This document shows positions 1 through 8,741 of a stretch of 64,000 nt of DNA, piece after piece (within the stretch, counting starts at the first letter, position 1; every line of letters begins with the position of its first letter). The notes beneath the pieces are model-generated. The model saw only the letters and a program-made list of their open reading frames with translations, had not been told where the DNA came from and did no database searches. The position numbers were made by a program, and so were the translations under genes. The DNA comes from Haloferula sp. BvORR071. GTDB lineage: Bacteria > Verrucomicrobiota > Verrucomicrobiia > Verrucomicrobiales > Akkermansiaceae. Location of the stretch: contig NZ_BATP01000004.1 in assembly GCF_000739615.1 (NCBI RefSeq), forward strand, positions 108,887 through 172,886. The letters are read 5' to 3'.

Positions 1-2
1 GC

Positions 3-914
3 GATGGCAATGGTAAAGGAGTAGGTAACGGCAGCGGCCTCGGGAATGGCATGGGCAGTGGCATGCAGAATCCCTTCGGCATGATCGGAGCCGCGGGCAA
101 TGCCCTCGTCGGAAACTTCTACGACCTGAAGCAGACCAAGGACGGCAAGCCCACCGGCGTCGACGAAGCGGGAGCCCTGAAGATCCTCTCCGAGTTCGTC
201 AACTCCAGCCGCTGGAACGCCAAAGTCCTGGAGGAATACTACAAGGCTCCGAATACCCTCTATCAGACCAAGATCTACATCCCCATCATCAGCGCCGCGC
301 TGGCACCGGAAGCTTTCGGCTGCGGCAAGGAAGTCCAGCCGGTCAACTGGGTGGCCCACTATCGCGGCATGGTCTCACCGCCGAAGTCGGGAAGGTTCCG
401 CCTGGTCGGCCGTGCCGACAACGTGATGGTCGTGCGCTTCAACGGCAAGGTGGTGCTCGATGGCGGCGACTACTCGGCCGCGCTCGGCAGGATCATCTGG
501 GACCCCACTTCCATCGCAACGCTAGCCGGCGGCTCTAACAACCGCGACATGGAAAAGGAGATGCGCCGCGGCGGATACGACATCCCGGTGAAGAGCTACC
601 AATATCCGGACACCGGCCAATACAACGAGCGCGGCGGCGTGATGGTCGGCAAGGAGTTCACGGTGCGGGCAGGCCAGAGGTATCCCGTGGAGATCATCCT
701 CAGCGAGCTGGGCGGCCTCTTCGGCGCATCACTCTTGATCGAAGAATCCGGCGCGAAGTACGAGAAGGCACCAAGCGGCGATCCCATCCTGCCGCTGTTT
801 CAGTTCGACTCGAACCTTCCCAACGTTCCCAAGGAGGTCCGCGGGTCCCCGCCCTTCGATCCGAATGGACCGGTATGGAAAGTGGTGCTGGGAGAGGCAC
901 CTAACAGCATTTGA
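3..914 (+). CDS. Secreted PA14-like domain protein, 5' truncated by window edge
   Basis: The frame is open from the left edge of the window, so the true start lies upstream. The first visible residues are a Gly/Asn/Ser-rich linker (GNGKGVGNGSGLGNGMGSG), followed by a globular region of about 270 residues. The stretch from roughly residue 100 of the visible part (WVAHYRGMVSPPKSGRFR, then RADNVMVVRFNGKVVLDGG) has the look of a PA14/GLEYA-type beta domain, where a bound or displayed ligand sits on a jelly-roll. Such domains in Verrucomicrobiota occur in exported carbohydrate-binding proteins. No catalytic motif is visible and the specific role is unknown. The reading frame ends at TGA 912-914, inside a small inverted repeat. 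Confidence 0.7.
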   Translation, partial: DGNGKGVGNGSGLGNGMGSGMQNPFGMIGAAGNALVGNFYDLKQTKDGKPTGVDEAGALKILSEFVNSSRWNAKVLEEYYKAPNTLYQTKIYIPIISAALAPEAFGCGKEVQPVNWVAHYRGMVSPPKSGRFRLVGRADNVMVVRFNGKVVLDGGDYSAALGRIIWDPTSIATLAGGSNNRDMEKEMRRGGYDIPVKSYQYPDTGQYNERGGVMVGKEFTVRAGQRYPVEIILSELGGLFGASLLIEESGAKYEKAPSGDPILPLFQFDSNLPNVPKEVRGSPPFDPNGPVWKVVLGEAPNSI

Positions 915-925
915 TGAACTGTTAG
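901..925. terminator. Short inverted repeat at the end of the first gene
   Basis: CTAACAG (901-907) and CTGTTAG (919-925) are perfect 7-base arms separated by 11 bases. The left arm lies in the last codons of the PA14-like gene and the right arm just beyond its stop. There is no T-run, so it is not a classical intrinsic terminator. It could mark the transcript end between two convergent genes. Confidence 0.3.
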
Positions 926-947
926 ACTGCAGGTCGGCATCAATGGC

Positions 948-1307
948 TCACCTTCCGTGCAAGGCAGCGCATTCGCGCCAACCCACTGACTGATCATTTT
1001 TCACCACCAGATTCCGACCAGCCGCTGATTCGGTGCAGATGAATTTGAGATCGCTCCCGGCTGCCTCAGCCTTGATCCAACGGGATTGAATTCTCAAACC
1101 CTGCTGCGCTTCGATCTCAGCGCATAGAGTGTCCAACTCAGGGCTGACTTTTTCTCCCCCGCTATATCGGGCCAGCCAGGTGCCTTCCATTTCGATCCGG
1201 CCTTCGAGCGCCTTCCGCTCGATGTGCCTGCCGGCCACGTAACCCATCGCGAGGAAAGCAAGCGCTCCCAAAAGCAATAACAGGAAACGGAGAAGGCCCC
1301 GCTTCAC
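948..1307 (-). CDS. Small single-span membrane protein, hypothetical
   Basis: About 119 residues if translation starts at the GTG whose bases overlap the TGA of the upstream SDR gene (GTGA, 4-base overlap). The frame is open further upstream, but that longer version would run deep into the SDR gene. The N-terminus (KRGLLRFLLLLLGALAFLAM) is one transmembrane helix or uncleaved signal. The rest is a soluble domain of about 85 residues with two cysteines near the C-terminus. No family was recognised. Its translation is probably coupled to the dehydrogenase upstream. Confidence 0.55.
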   Translation of the reverse strand: MKRGLLRFLLLLLGALAFLAMGYVAGRHIERKALEGRIEMEGTWLARYSGGEKVSPELDTLCAEIEAQQGLRIQSRWIKAEAAGSDLKFICTESAAGRNLVVKNDQSVGWRECAALHGR

Positions 1308-2107
1308 TTCCGCGGCCGCATCCCCATCACCAATCGCATCAAGCAAATCGGTACCAAGGAAATCCCCACCGCAGCCAAGGCGATCTTCAAGCCGGGATAA
1401 ACCCGCGGCTTGTCGCACAGCAATCCTTCAAGAGCTTCCGCCACCACCTGCTCCTGCGGCACGAAGAACCATTCCCGCGCGCCGAAATTTTCGTCCTTGT
1501 TAGGATCGCGCCGCGCCACTTCACCGAACTCGGTATGCACCGGTCCGGGGCAAAGCGCCGTCACGGTGATCCCGTGCTCCTTGGCCTCAATCCGCAGCGC
1601 CTCGGAGAAGCTGGTCACATAAGCCTTGGTCGCCGCATAGACCGCGAAGTCCGGCATCGGCAACAAGCTCGCCAGCGAACTCACGTTGAGGATCGCGCCG
1701 CGCTTCTGCTCGATCATTGTCGGCAGGATCGCGTGGCTCAGGTGCGTCAACGCCTCGATGTTCAGGCGCAGCATCGCTTCCACCTTCATCCAGTCGGAGG
1801 TCGCGAATTCACCGTAATCCCCGAGACCGGCATTGTTCACCAGCAGATCTGGAACGAGCCCCTTTGAAAGCAAATGTCCCACCGCCTGCAAGCGTGCGGA
1901 GGGATCGGTGAGATCCGCCTCAAGCGGCATCACCCGCAGGCCGGGATGAGCCTTCTCCAGCTCACCGGCCAATTCGACCATGCGTGCCGAACGCCGCGCC
2001 ACCAGTACCAGCACCGCACAATGCGGCGCCAGTTGGCGGGCAAACTCGGCTCCGATGCCGGCGGAAGCGCCGGTCACCAGAGCACAGGAATAGCGGACGT
2101 CAGGCAC
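1304..2107 (-). CDS. SDR family NAD(P)-dependent oxidoreductase
   Basis: 267 residues, GTG start. The Rossmann cofactor motif TGASAGIG is at about residues 13-20, NNAG near 90, the catalytic Ser in NVSSLAS near 140, and the YAATK catalytic Tyr/Lys pair near 155. All classical short-chain dehydrogenase signatures are therefore present. The C-terminus ends in a hydrophobic stretch (ALAAVGISLVPICLM), suggesting membrane association as in many DltE/YqjQ-like SDRs. Substrate cannot be told from sequence. It overlaps the following small membrane-protein gene by 4 bases, so the two are likely one operon. Confidence 0.88.
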   Translation of the reverse strand: MPDVRYSCALVTGASAGIGAEFARQLAPHCAVLVLVARRSARMVELAGELEKAHPGLRVMPLEADLTDPSARLQAVGHLLSKGLVPDLLVNNAGLGDYGEFATSDWMKVEAMLRLNIEALTHLSHAILPTMIEQKRGAILNVSSLASLLPMPDFAVYAATKAYVTSFSEALRIEAKEHGITVTALCPGPVHTEFGEVARRDPNKDENFGAREWFFVPQEQVVAEALEGLLCDKPRVYPGLKIALAAVGISLVPICLMRLVMGMRPRK

Positions 2108-2140
2108 GCGTCAGTCAGTCAGTCAAACAGACACTAAGTC

Positions 2141-2566
2141 TCAGGCGACAGGCTCGGCCTGGGGCTGCTGGACCTGCACGATGCGCAGCGGCAAGCGCAT
2201 CAGCAGCTCGCCATCGCAGCCGAGGTCGATCGAGTAGATGCCGCCCTTCGGGAAGCGCAGGCCCTGCAGGTTCATGATCACGTTGCGGGTCAGGAAGGGC
2301 GTGCCCGGCGGCAGTTGCACTTCGAACTCCGGCTCGATCGGCATGTTCTGCGGGTCGAGGGACTCGCCGTCTTCGTTGATGATGTTGATGGAAAGCTTGT
2401 GACGGCCGGCGTCTTCCTGCGTGAAGCAGAAGCGCAGGGCGAGGCTGCACATGGGGTGCACCACCGGGAGAGCGCGGGCGGCCAGCGTGTCGAAGGTTCC
2501 GGAAACCACGAGCTTGCCGTTGTAGTCAGCGGCGAAGTCGCAAAGGGTGGCGATTTGAATGTCCAT
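2141..2566 (-). CDS. DUF6941-like protein
   Basis: 141 residues, ATG start. The opening MDIQIATLCDFAADYNGKL followed by VVSGTFDTL is typical of the small conserved family annotated DUF6941, predicted to be an all-beta cytoplasmic protein of unknown function. No signal peptide, membrane segment or catalytic signature is visible. It stands alone between the SDR gene and the penicillin-binding protein gene, in the same orientation. The family assignment is from memory of the N-terminal pattern. Confidence 0.65.
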   Translation of the reverse strand: MDIQIATLCDFAADYNGKLVVSGTFDTLAARALPVVHPMCSLALRFCFTQEDAGRHKLSINIINEDGESLDPQNMPIEPEFEVQLPPGTPFLTRNVIMNLQGLRFPKGGIYSIDLGCDGELLMRLPLRIVQVQQPQAEPVA

Positions 2567-2683
2567 GATCGGAAGGCTTGGGTCGTTTTGAATTTGCCCC
2601 CGTCATCGAGGGCAGGGGCTATGTGCCGCCAAAGTGACCTCGCGTCCAGTCCTGAAAAGGCGGGGACCGCTGAATTAGATGAG

Positions 2684-4846
2684 TTAGTCGTCCACCGGGA
2701 CGGACTCGGTGGAATCCTCCATCTCCTCCTCATCCACCGGCAGGGCCTTCGGGGCGACCTTTCCTTCGCCTTCGTCAACGGGCTCCACCTTCTTGGGCTT
2801 CTTCTCCTCCTTCTTGTCGGCCTTTTGGGTACCCTCGGATTTCTCGTCGGAGTGCAGCGGTTTGACTTCCTGAGCCTTCAGGACACCGTCCTCGTTGACC
2901 TCCAGCGCCTTGCCTTCGCCTTCAGCGGGCGCGCCATCTTCCTCAACCACTTCCACCGCCTTGGGTGCCGGGGCCAGGATGTCCTTGAACTCATCCTTGA
3001 GAGGCTCAAAGAAGGATTTCACGATCGGCGCGGCGTTCTTGCCGCCGCTCGGCTTCTCGCCCTTGCTGCCTTCATACACGGCGGCGAAGGCGAAGCGCGG
3101 TTCATCGTAGGGCAGGAAGCCCGCGAACCACGCGAGGTTGCGATCGTTGTTCCACTGCGCCGTGCCAGTTTTGCCACAGAGCTCGGCGAAGCTCAGTTCC
3201 GCTGCCTTGCCCGTGCCGCCATCGACCACCGCGCGCATCCCCTTGCGAACGACAAGGATATCTTCGAGCTTGATGCCAAGCCAGTTGCGCTTGTCAGGAA
3301 CCGCCTGATTGATCACCCGGCCATAGGGATCCTGAACCTGCATCACGAGGTGCAGTTTCGGCAGCACGCCGCCGTTCGCGATCCCCGCCATCGCTTGCGC
3401 GACTTGCAGCGGTGAGACTTCCAGTGAGCCTTGGCCGATCGAAAGGTTGAAGTCGTCGCCGTCCTTGAAGGGGCGCTTGTGGACCTTCATCATCCACTCG
3501 TTGGTCGGCACCGTGCCCTCGGTCTCGCCGATCAGGTCCAGGCCGGTCTTCGTGCCGAAGCCGAAGCGCCGCGCCGTGCCGAGGAAGGCATTGGCCCCTA
3601 GGTTCATCCCCACCTTGCCGAACCAAATGTTGTTCGATGAGGCCAGCGCCTGGATCACATTGATCGACCCCGCCGCCCTCTTGTTGTGGTTGTGGAAGGT
3701 GTGGTTCCCGAGCGTGATCGCCGCCGGACAGTCGATGGTCGTATCCTCGTCGATCTTCCCACTGTTGAGCGCGGTAAGCGCCACCATCGGCTTGAAGCAG
3801 GAGCCCGGCGGATACTTCGACTGGAAGGCACGGCCGAAGCGCGGTGCCGAGGGATCCTCGTCGAGAGCCTTCAACTCCTTGTCGGAAATGCTCGGGATGA
3901 ACTGATTCAGGTCGAAGGACGGCCTCGACGCCATCACCAGCACCTCGCCGGTGTTCACGTCGATCAGCACGAAGGCACCGCGCTTGGACTTCTCCTTCAG
4001 CACCTGCTCCGCGTGCTTCTGCCACGCCATGTTCAGGGTGGAGACCACGGTGCCACCCGGCCGGGGGCGTCTCGGTTGTTCCTCCGGGAATTTCCGCCCG
4101 AACTCGTCGTAGAGCAGCTTCTTGATCCCGGGCTGGCCGGTCAGGTTCTTGTTGTAGAGTTCCTCCAGGCCACCGCGGCCCTCGGTCTCCTCCCACATCG
4201 GCTCCTCGAAATTGATCGGGCCGGTGGGCAGCTTGCCCATGCTCCCGGCGTAGCCGATGATGTGCGCAGCGGAATCACCGCCCGGATAGTAGCGTTGATA
4301 AACCGGATGCAGGATCAGGCCCTTCGGCAGCCCCGGCTCGATCTTTTTCTTCTCCGCTTCGTGAAGATGGGTGCTGATCAGCAGCGGCAGCCAGCGGCGG
4401 TCGTTGTAGTGATTCCAGAGCTCGTCATCGGTGGGCTCCTTGATGTCTTTCACCAGCAGTTTCGCCTTTGCCAGACGCTGGCGCGCCCAATCGATCACAA
4501 AGGGCCGGTCGGCCTTTTCAAACTGCTCGAACTGTAGGCCCAGCTGCCACGCGATCCGGTTGCTCGCGATCACACTGCCGTTGCGGTCAAGGATCGCTCC
4601 CCGCGGTGCGGGAATCGACAGCGTGATGGTCCGCGCGTTCTTGCGGTTGGTGATCGCGGAATCACTCGCCAAGCCTCCGTGCGTCAATGGATTGTCCGGC
4701 AAGGCGGCAATCTGTTGGGCGGAAGCGGCGGAGGCCAGGATGGCCCCACAGAAAAGGTGGGCGACGGATCTTCTCACTGGGCCGGAATGGCTGAATCTAG
4801 GCCGCTTCCTGCCCAAGGGCAACGCCCAAAACGCGGTTGGCCGCAT
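2684..4846 (-). CDS. mrdA: Penicillin-binding protein 2 (peptidoglycan transpeptidase)
   Basis: 720 residues. Cross-links peptidoglycan during cell elongation. The dimerisation domain begins with the PRGAILDRNG signature (about 81-90). The transpeptidase domain has all three motifs: SCFK (active Ser349, Lys352), SSN (403-405) and KTG (559-561), plus the PBP2-typical GTKTGLDLIGE near 431. Two oddities stand out. The N-terminal hydrophobic run ends in ASAASAQQ, so it reads like a cleavable signal peptide rather than a membrane anchor. The last ~95 residues are a low-complexity Glu/Lys/Pro tail not needed for catalysis. The start ATG lies 6 bases after the birA stop; an alternative GTG at residue 24 would still keep the signal. 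It is the third gene of nadC-birA-mrdA. Confidence 0.9.
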   Translation of the reverse strand: MRPTAFWALPLGRKRPRFSHSGPVRRSVAHLFCGAILASAASAQQIAALPDNPLTHGGLASDSAITNRKNARTITLSIPAPRGAILDRNGSVIASNRIAWQLGLQFEQFEKADRPFVIDWARQRLAKAKLLVKDIKEPTDDELWNHYNDRRWLPLLISTHLHEAEKKKIEPGLPKGLILHPVYQRYYPGGDSAAHIIGYAGSMGKLPTGPINFEEPMWEETEGRGGLEELYNKNLTGQPGIKKLLYDEFGRKFPEEQPRRPRPGGTVVSTLNMAWQKHAEQVLKEKSKRGAFVLIDVNTGEVLVMASRPSFDLNQFIPSISDKELKALDEDPSAPRFGRAFQSKYPPGSCFKPMVALTALNSGKIDEDTTIDCPAAITLGNHTFHNHNKRAAGSINVIQALASSNNIWFGKVGMNLGANAFLGTARRFGFGTKTGLDLIGETEGTVPTNEWMMKVHKRPFKDGDDFNLSIGQGSLEVSPLQVAQAMAGIANGGVLPKLHLVMQVQDPYGRVINQAVPDKRNWLGIKLEDILVVRKGMRAVVDGGTGKAAELSFAELCGKTGTAQWNNDRNLAWFAGFLPYDEPRFAFAAVYEGSKGEKPSGGKNAAPIVKSFFEPLKDEFKDILAPAPKAVEVVEEDGAPAEGEGKALEVNEDGVLKAQEVKPLHSDEKSEGTQKADKKEEKKPKKVEPVDEGEGKVAPKALPVDEEEMEDSTESVPVDD

Positions 4847-4852
4847 TTTATG

Positions 4853-5602
4853 CTAGTTTTCCAGCACCCGAACCTCGTCGGCCTGCACCAGCTTGCGTAT
4901 CCCCTCCGGCGTTTCGAGCAGGAGTTCCCCGCCATCGCCGATCCCAGCGACCCGGCCGCTCAGCGCACCATCTGCCGCCAGCAGCCGCACCTCCTTGCCA
5001 CTCAGGGCACAACGCACGCGGAAATGCCGCAGCAGTTCACCGAACCCCGCCCCAATCTTGCCCTGCCAGACTTGCAACCGCTCCAGCACTGTCGCCAGCA
5101 CCGCCGGCAGCGGCGGAGCCTCGCCACATTCCAAGAGCAGGGAGGTCGCGCTATCGCCCAAGGCTGGGGGAAAGCCCCGCACCCCGACATTGATCCCGAT
5201 TCCCACGGCCACGTGATCGTCTCCGGCCTCGACCAGAATCCCCGCGACCTTTTTGCCGCTGATCCAGACGTCGTTCGGCCACTTCACCTCCGCCAGCATC
5301 CCGAAGCGCTCCAGCCCCTCGGCCACCGCGAGGCCCGCGGCCAGGGAGAGCCGCGGCCACAGCGCCTTGGCCTCACCCGGTCGCGACAGGACCGTGAAGG
5401 CCAAGCCTTCGCCCGGGGGACAGACCCAAGCGGCCCCTCTACGCCCTCTGCCAGCCTCCTGTTTGCCCGCCACGATCACCAGGCCCGCCGCGGCACCGGC
5501 CCGCGCCGCCTCACGGGCGTCGTCATTGGTCGATCCCGTGCTATCGCGGTAATCCAGCCGGAAGCCATCCGGCAGCTCCACCCCCTGCCAAAGCTGACTC
5601 AT
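4853..5602 (-). CDS. birA: Biotin-[acetyl-CoA-carboxylase] ligase
   Basis: 249 residues. Activates biotin to biotinyl-AMP and attaches it to the carrier domain of biotin enzymes. The catalytic GRGRRG loop is at 51-56, KWPNDVW at 107-113, and a following GKKVAGIL supplies the conserved Lys. There is no N-terminal winged-helix domain, so this is a monofunctional (class I) ligase without the repressor role of the E. coli protein. The ATG overlaps the nadC stop by 4 bases (ATGA), and the stop is only 6 bases from the PBP2 start, so the three genes are co-transcribed. Confidence 0.93.
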   Translation of the reverse strand: MSQLWQGVELPDGFRLDYRDSTGSTNDDAREAARAGAAAGLVIVAGKQEAGRGRRGAAWVCPPGEGLAFTVLSRPGEAKALWPRLSLAAGLAVAEGLERFGMLAEVKWPNDVWISGKKVAGILVEAGDDHVAVGIGINVGVRGFPPALGDSATSLLLECGEAPPLPAVLATVLERLQVWQGKIGAGFGELLRHFRVRCALSGKEVRLLAADGALSGRVAGIGDGGELLLETPEGIRKLVQADEVRVLEN

Positions 5603-6450
5603 TCGCGTTTGATGAAATCGAGTGCCAGATCCAGCGCCTTCACCGAGTGGGTGATGGCACCGACCGAAATGAAATCCACGCCGCTTTCCGCAATCCCGGC
5701 AACCGTCGCCAGGGTCACGCCGCCACTGGCCTCCAGCGTCGGTGTCCTGCGCTCGCCTCGCATTTCCACCGCCTTGGCCATGTCTATCGTGCTCATGTTG
5801 TCCAAAAGGATGTAGTCCACCCCTTCCATCGCCAGGAAGCTCTCCACCTGCTCCAGACGGTCGGCCTCAAGCTCCACCTCCACCTCCGGGTGTTCCGCCT
5901 TCAGGCTATGAATTGCAGCCTGCAACTCCGCCGGATCACCACTGCTCATCAGGTGATTATCCTTCACCATCACGCGGTCGTAGAGCCCCATGCGGTGATT
6001 GGTGCCGCCGCCATCGAGCACCGCCTGTTTGTCCAGCAGGCGCCAGCCCGGGATCGTCTTGCGGGTGTCCAGAATCTCTGCCGCAGTGCCCTTCACCGCA
6101 TCGACATATTGGCGGGTGGCACTGGCCACGCCGCTCATCCGTTGCATGAAATTCAGCACCGTGCGTTCCGCCGTCAGGATCGAGCGCGCCGGACCCTCCA
6201 CCTTGATCAGGTAGGCCCCTTCAGCGATCCGGTCACCGTCGGAAACCAGCAGGGCGGCATGGACTGCGGGATCAACCTTGCGGAAGACCTCCACTCCAAT
6301 TTCTCCTCCTGACAACACCCCTGCTTCCCGTGCCACGATGAAGCCGGTGGCCTGCCGGTCCTCCGGCACGAAGTAGCGGGAGGTGAGGTCCCCTGCCCCG
6401 ATGTCTTCTTTCAGCGCGGCTTCAATCAGGCGTTCGACGGTCTCGTCCAC
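5599..6450 (-). CDS. nadC: Nicotinate-nucleotide diphosphorylase (carboxylating), quinolinate phosphoribosyltransferase
   Basis: 283 residues, full length for the family. Converts quinolinate and PRPP to nicotinate mononucleotide in de novo NAD synthesis. Motifs seen: KEDIGAGDLTS near the N-terminus, DTRKT at 128-132, GGGTNHR at 147-153 and VKDNH at 162-166, all substrate-binding segments of NadC. First gene of the nadC-birA-mrdA operon. nadA and nadB are not in the window. Confidence 0.95.
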   Translation of the reverse strand: MDETVERLIEAALKEDIGAGDLTSRYFVPEDRQATGFIVAREAGVLSGGEIGVEVFRKVDPAVHAALLVSDGDRIAEGAYLIKVEGPARSILTAERTVLNFMQRMSGVASATRQYVDAVKGTAAEILDTRKTIPGWRLLDKQAVLDGGGTNHRMGLYDRVMVKDNHLMSSGDPAELQAAIHSLKAEHPEVEVELEADRLEQVESFLAMEGVDYILLDNMSTIDMAKAVEMRGERRTPTLEASGGVTLATVAGIAESGVDFISVGAITHSVKALDLALDFIKRE

Positions 6451-6539
6451 GGCCGGAGGCTAGGACGCGATCGGCAGAGCAAGCAAGCCCTCCGGAAATC
6501 AGCGTGACAGAAGCAGGCACGCCGGGGAGTTATGGCGCG

Positions 6540-8147
6540 ATGAGACTGCTGCTGGCCGGCCTAGCCATCTTTTCCGCTTTTGCTACGCTTTCGCAGGCAG
6601 CCGAGAAGCCCAATATTCTCTTCATCTTCGCCGACGATTGGGGGCGCTACGCCAGCATCTATCACCGGAACAGCCAGCCGGGTTCGCCTCTGTCCGCCTT
6701 GAACGAATTCGCGAAAACGCCGGTTTTCGACGAGGTGGCGAGCAAGGGCGTGCTGTTCCGGAATGCCCACGTGAACGCCCCCTCCTGCACGCCTTGCCGG
6801 AGCTCGCTCCTTTCCGGCCAGTATTTCTGGCGGACAGGCCGGGGCGCGATCCTCTCCGGCGCGCAGTGGGATCCCAGCATTCCCTCCTATCCCTTGCTTC
6901 TACGCGACTCCGGCTACAGCATCGGGCAAACTTACAAGGTCTGGAGCCCGGGCACGCCGGTCGATGCACCCTTTGGCGGAAAACGCTACGCCTATGAGAG
7001 TGCTGGAGGCCGCTTCAACAACTTCTCCGTCCACGTCACGAAACTCGCGGCGCAAGGACGACCGGTGGAGGAGTCCAAGCAGGAAATCTACGCCGAAGTG
7101 AGGGCAAACTTCCACAGCTTCCTAACAGAGCGCGATCCTTCGAAGCCCTTCCACTATTGGTTCGGTCCGACCAACACTCACCGCAAATGGCAGCGGGGCA
7201 GCGGCAAGGCGCTCTGGGGGATCGATCCGGAGGCGATGAAGGGGAAGCTTCCACCCTTCCTCCCCGACGAGCCCGAGGTCCGGGAAGATCTCGCGGATTA
7301 TCTCGGCGAGGTCGCCGCATTGGATGTTTCGATAGGGGTGATCCTGGACGAGCTCAAGAAGAGCGGCCAATACGACAACACCCTGATCGTCATCAGCGGC
7401 GATCACGGCGCGCCGGGCTTCCCGAATGGAAAATGCAATCTCTACACCTTCGGCACCGGGGTCAGTCTCGCGATTGCCGGTCCGGGTGTGAAAGGCGGAC
7501 GTGTGGTCGATGATTTCGTGAACCTTGTCGATCTGGCTCCCACCTTCCTGGAAGCTGCAGAGGTCGCGATTCCCGCGGTGGTCACGGGCAAAAGCCTGTG
7601 GGGAATCTTGAAGTCGGAGAAGTCCGGCCAGGTCGATCCCACGCGTACATGGACGGTGACCGGGCGCGAGCGTCATGTGGACCGGGCGAGGAAGGACTTC
7701 CTACCCTACCCCCAGCGGGCAATCCACTCCGGAAACTACCTCTACATCATCAACTTCAAGCCGGATCGCGATCCACTTGGAGACTACTCGATCCTCAATG
7801 ACAAGGAGCACCTACCAAGCAGCGATCAGGTCCGGGAGGAGACCTATGCCGTGCTCCCGGACGTGGATGCGAGCCCGACCAAGGCATGGATGGTCGCGAA
7901 CCACGACACGGAATTCGGGAAGCCCTTTTTCGACGCGGCCTTCGGCAAGCGCCCGCGCGAAGAACTCTACGATCTGTCCAAGGACCCCTACGAAACGAAG
8001 AACGTCGCGCAGGATCCTGCCTACGCAGAACTCCGCTCGGAACTGGAAGCCAAGCTTCTCGCCGAACTGAAACGCACCGGTGATCCCCGCCTCGAAAATG
8101 ACGGGGCCTACTTCGAGAATCCGCCACTCTCTGGTCCCGCCCGCTGA
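6540..8147 (+). CDS. Secreted sulfatase
   Basis: 535 residues from the ATG at 6540, chosen because it begins a clean signal peptide (RLLLAGLAIFSAFATLSQA, cut before AEKPN). An upstream in-frame start at 6504 would only add a leader. The sulfatase nucleophile motif is C83-T-P-C-R87, where Cys83 is the residue converted to formylglycine. The metal-binding DD is at 32-33 and a second metal site lies in SGDHGAP. The order of motifs matches heparan N-sulfatase-like (S1) enzymes acting on sulfated polysaccharides. No anaerobic sulfatase-maturating enzyme is visible nearby. It faces away from the nadC operon with about 90 bases between. Confidence 0.9.
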   Translation: MRLLLAGLAIFSAFATLSQAAEKPNILFIFADDWGRYASIYHRNSQPGSPLSALNEFAKTPVFDEVASKGVLFRNAHVNAPSCTPCRSSLLSGQYFWRTGRGAILSGAQWDPSIPSYPLLLRDSGYSIGQTYKVWSPGTPVDAPFGGKRYAYESAGGRFNNFSVHVTKLAAQGRPVEESKQEIYAEVRANFHSFLTERDPSKPFHYWFGPTNTHRKWQRGSGKALWGIDPEAMKGKLPPFLPDEPEVREDLADYLGEVAALDVSIGVILDELKKSGQYDNTLIVISGDHGAPGFPNGKCNLYTFGTGVSLAIAGPGVKGGRVVDDFVNLVDLAPTFLEAAEVAIPAVVTGKSLWGILKSEKSGQVDPTRTWTVTGRERHVDRARKDFLPYPQRAIHSGNYLYIINFKPDRDPLGDYSILNDKEHLPSSDQVREETYAVLPDVDASPTKAWMVANHDTEFGKPFFDAAFGKRPREELYDLSKDPYETKNVAQDPAYAELRSELEAKLLAELKRTGDPRLENDGAYFENPPLSGPAR

Positions 8148-8160
8148 AGGATATCCTCCT

Positions 8161-8580
8161 TCACTCCCCCACCACGCTCACCACGATCTCCCGCTGGTGC
8201 GGGTCGCGGCGGTGCTCGAAGAGGAAAATTCCCTGCCAGGTTCCGAGGGTCATGCGCCCTCCCATCACCGGGATGACCTCGCTGGTGCGGGTGAGAGCCA
8301 TGCGGATGTGGCTCGGCATATCGTCCGGCCCTTCGGCGGTATGGATGAAGTAGGGCGTATTCTCCGGCACAAGGTGATCGAAGAAAACCTCAAGGTCGCG
8401 GCGGGCGTCCGGATCGGCATTTTCCATGATCACCAGACTGGCCGAGGTGTGACGGACGAAGACGGTCACGGTGCCGGTCTTGATCCCACTGCGCTGGACG
8501 ATGGCGGCCACTTCCGCGGTGATCTCGAAGGTGCCTTTTCCGCGGGTGCGGACCCGAAAGCTTTCAGCGTGAGCGGCCAT
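8161..8580 (-). CDS. YjbQ family protein (UPF0047)
   Basis: 139 residues from the ATG at 8580; this start matches the usual family length of about 138. The upstream in-frame extension is not conserved-looking. Signature segments include FVRHTSASL, PENTPYFIHTAEGPDDMPSH and GTWQGIFLFEHR, whose histidines and Glu form the conserved pocket. The family is often annotated as secondary thiamine-phosphate synthase, an activity shown only for some members, so the cellular role here is uncertain. A GTTAGA element lies 62 bases upstream of the start. Confidence 0.9.
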   Translation of the reverse strand: MAAHAESFRVRTRGKGTFEITAEVAAIVQRSGIKTGTVTVFVRHTSASLVIMENADPDARRDLEVFFDHLVPENTPYFIHTAEGPDDMPSHIRMALTRTSEVIPVMGGRMTLGTWQGIFLFEHRRDPHQREIVVSVVGE

Positions 8581-8741
8581 GGCGGAGCTAAGCTTAGCGA
8601 TCACCGGCCGGGCAAGCCCGTCACTCCGCCGGCACATATCTTCTAACCTGAGGAGGAAATGTTACAGTTCGTGGATTTGCGTAGTCTGGACTTGGCTAAT
8701 ATCAGGCTCCCTGCTAGGAAGCCCGCCTTCTCCCACACCCC

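Noticed and set aside
2315..4537. Forward frames over the PBP2 gene
   Set aside because: No domain; PBP2 has all three transpeptidase motifs on the other strand.
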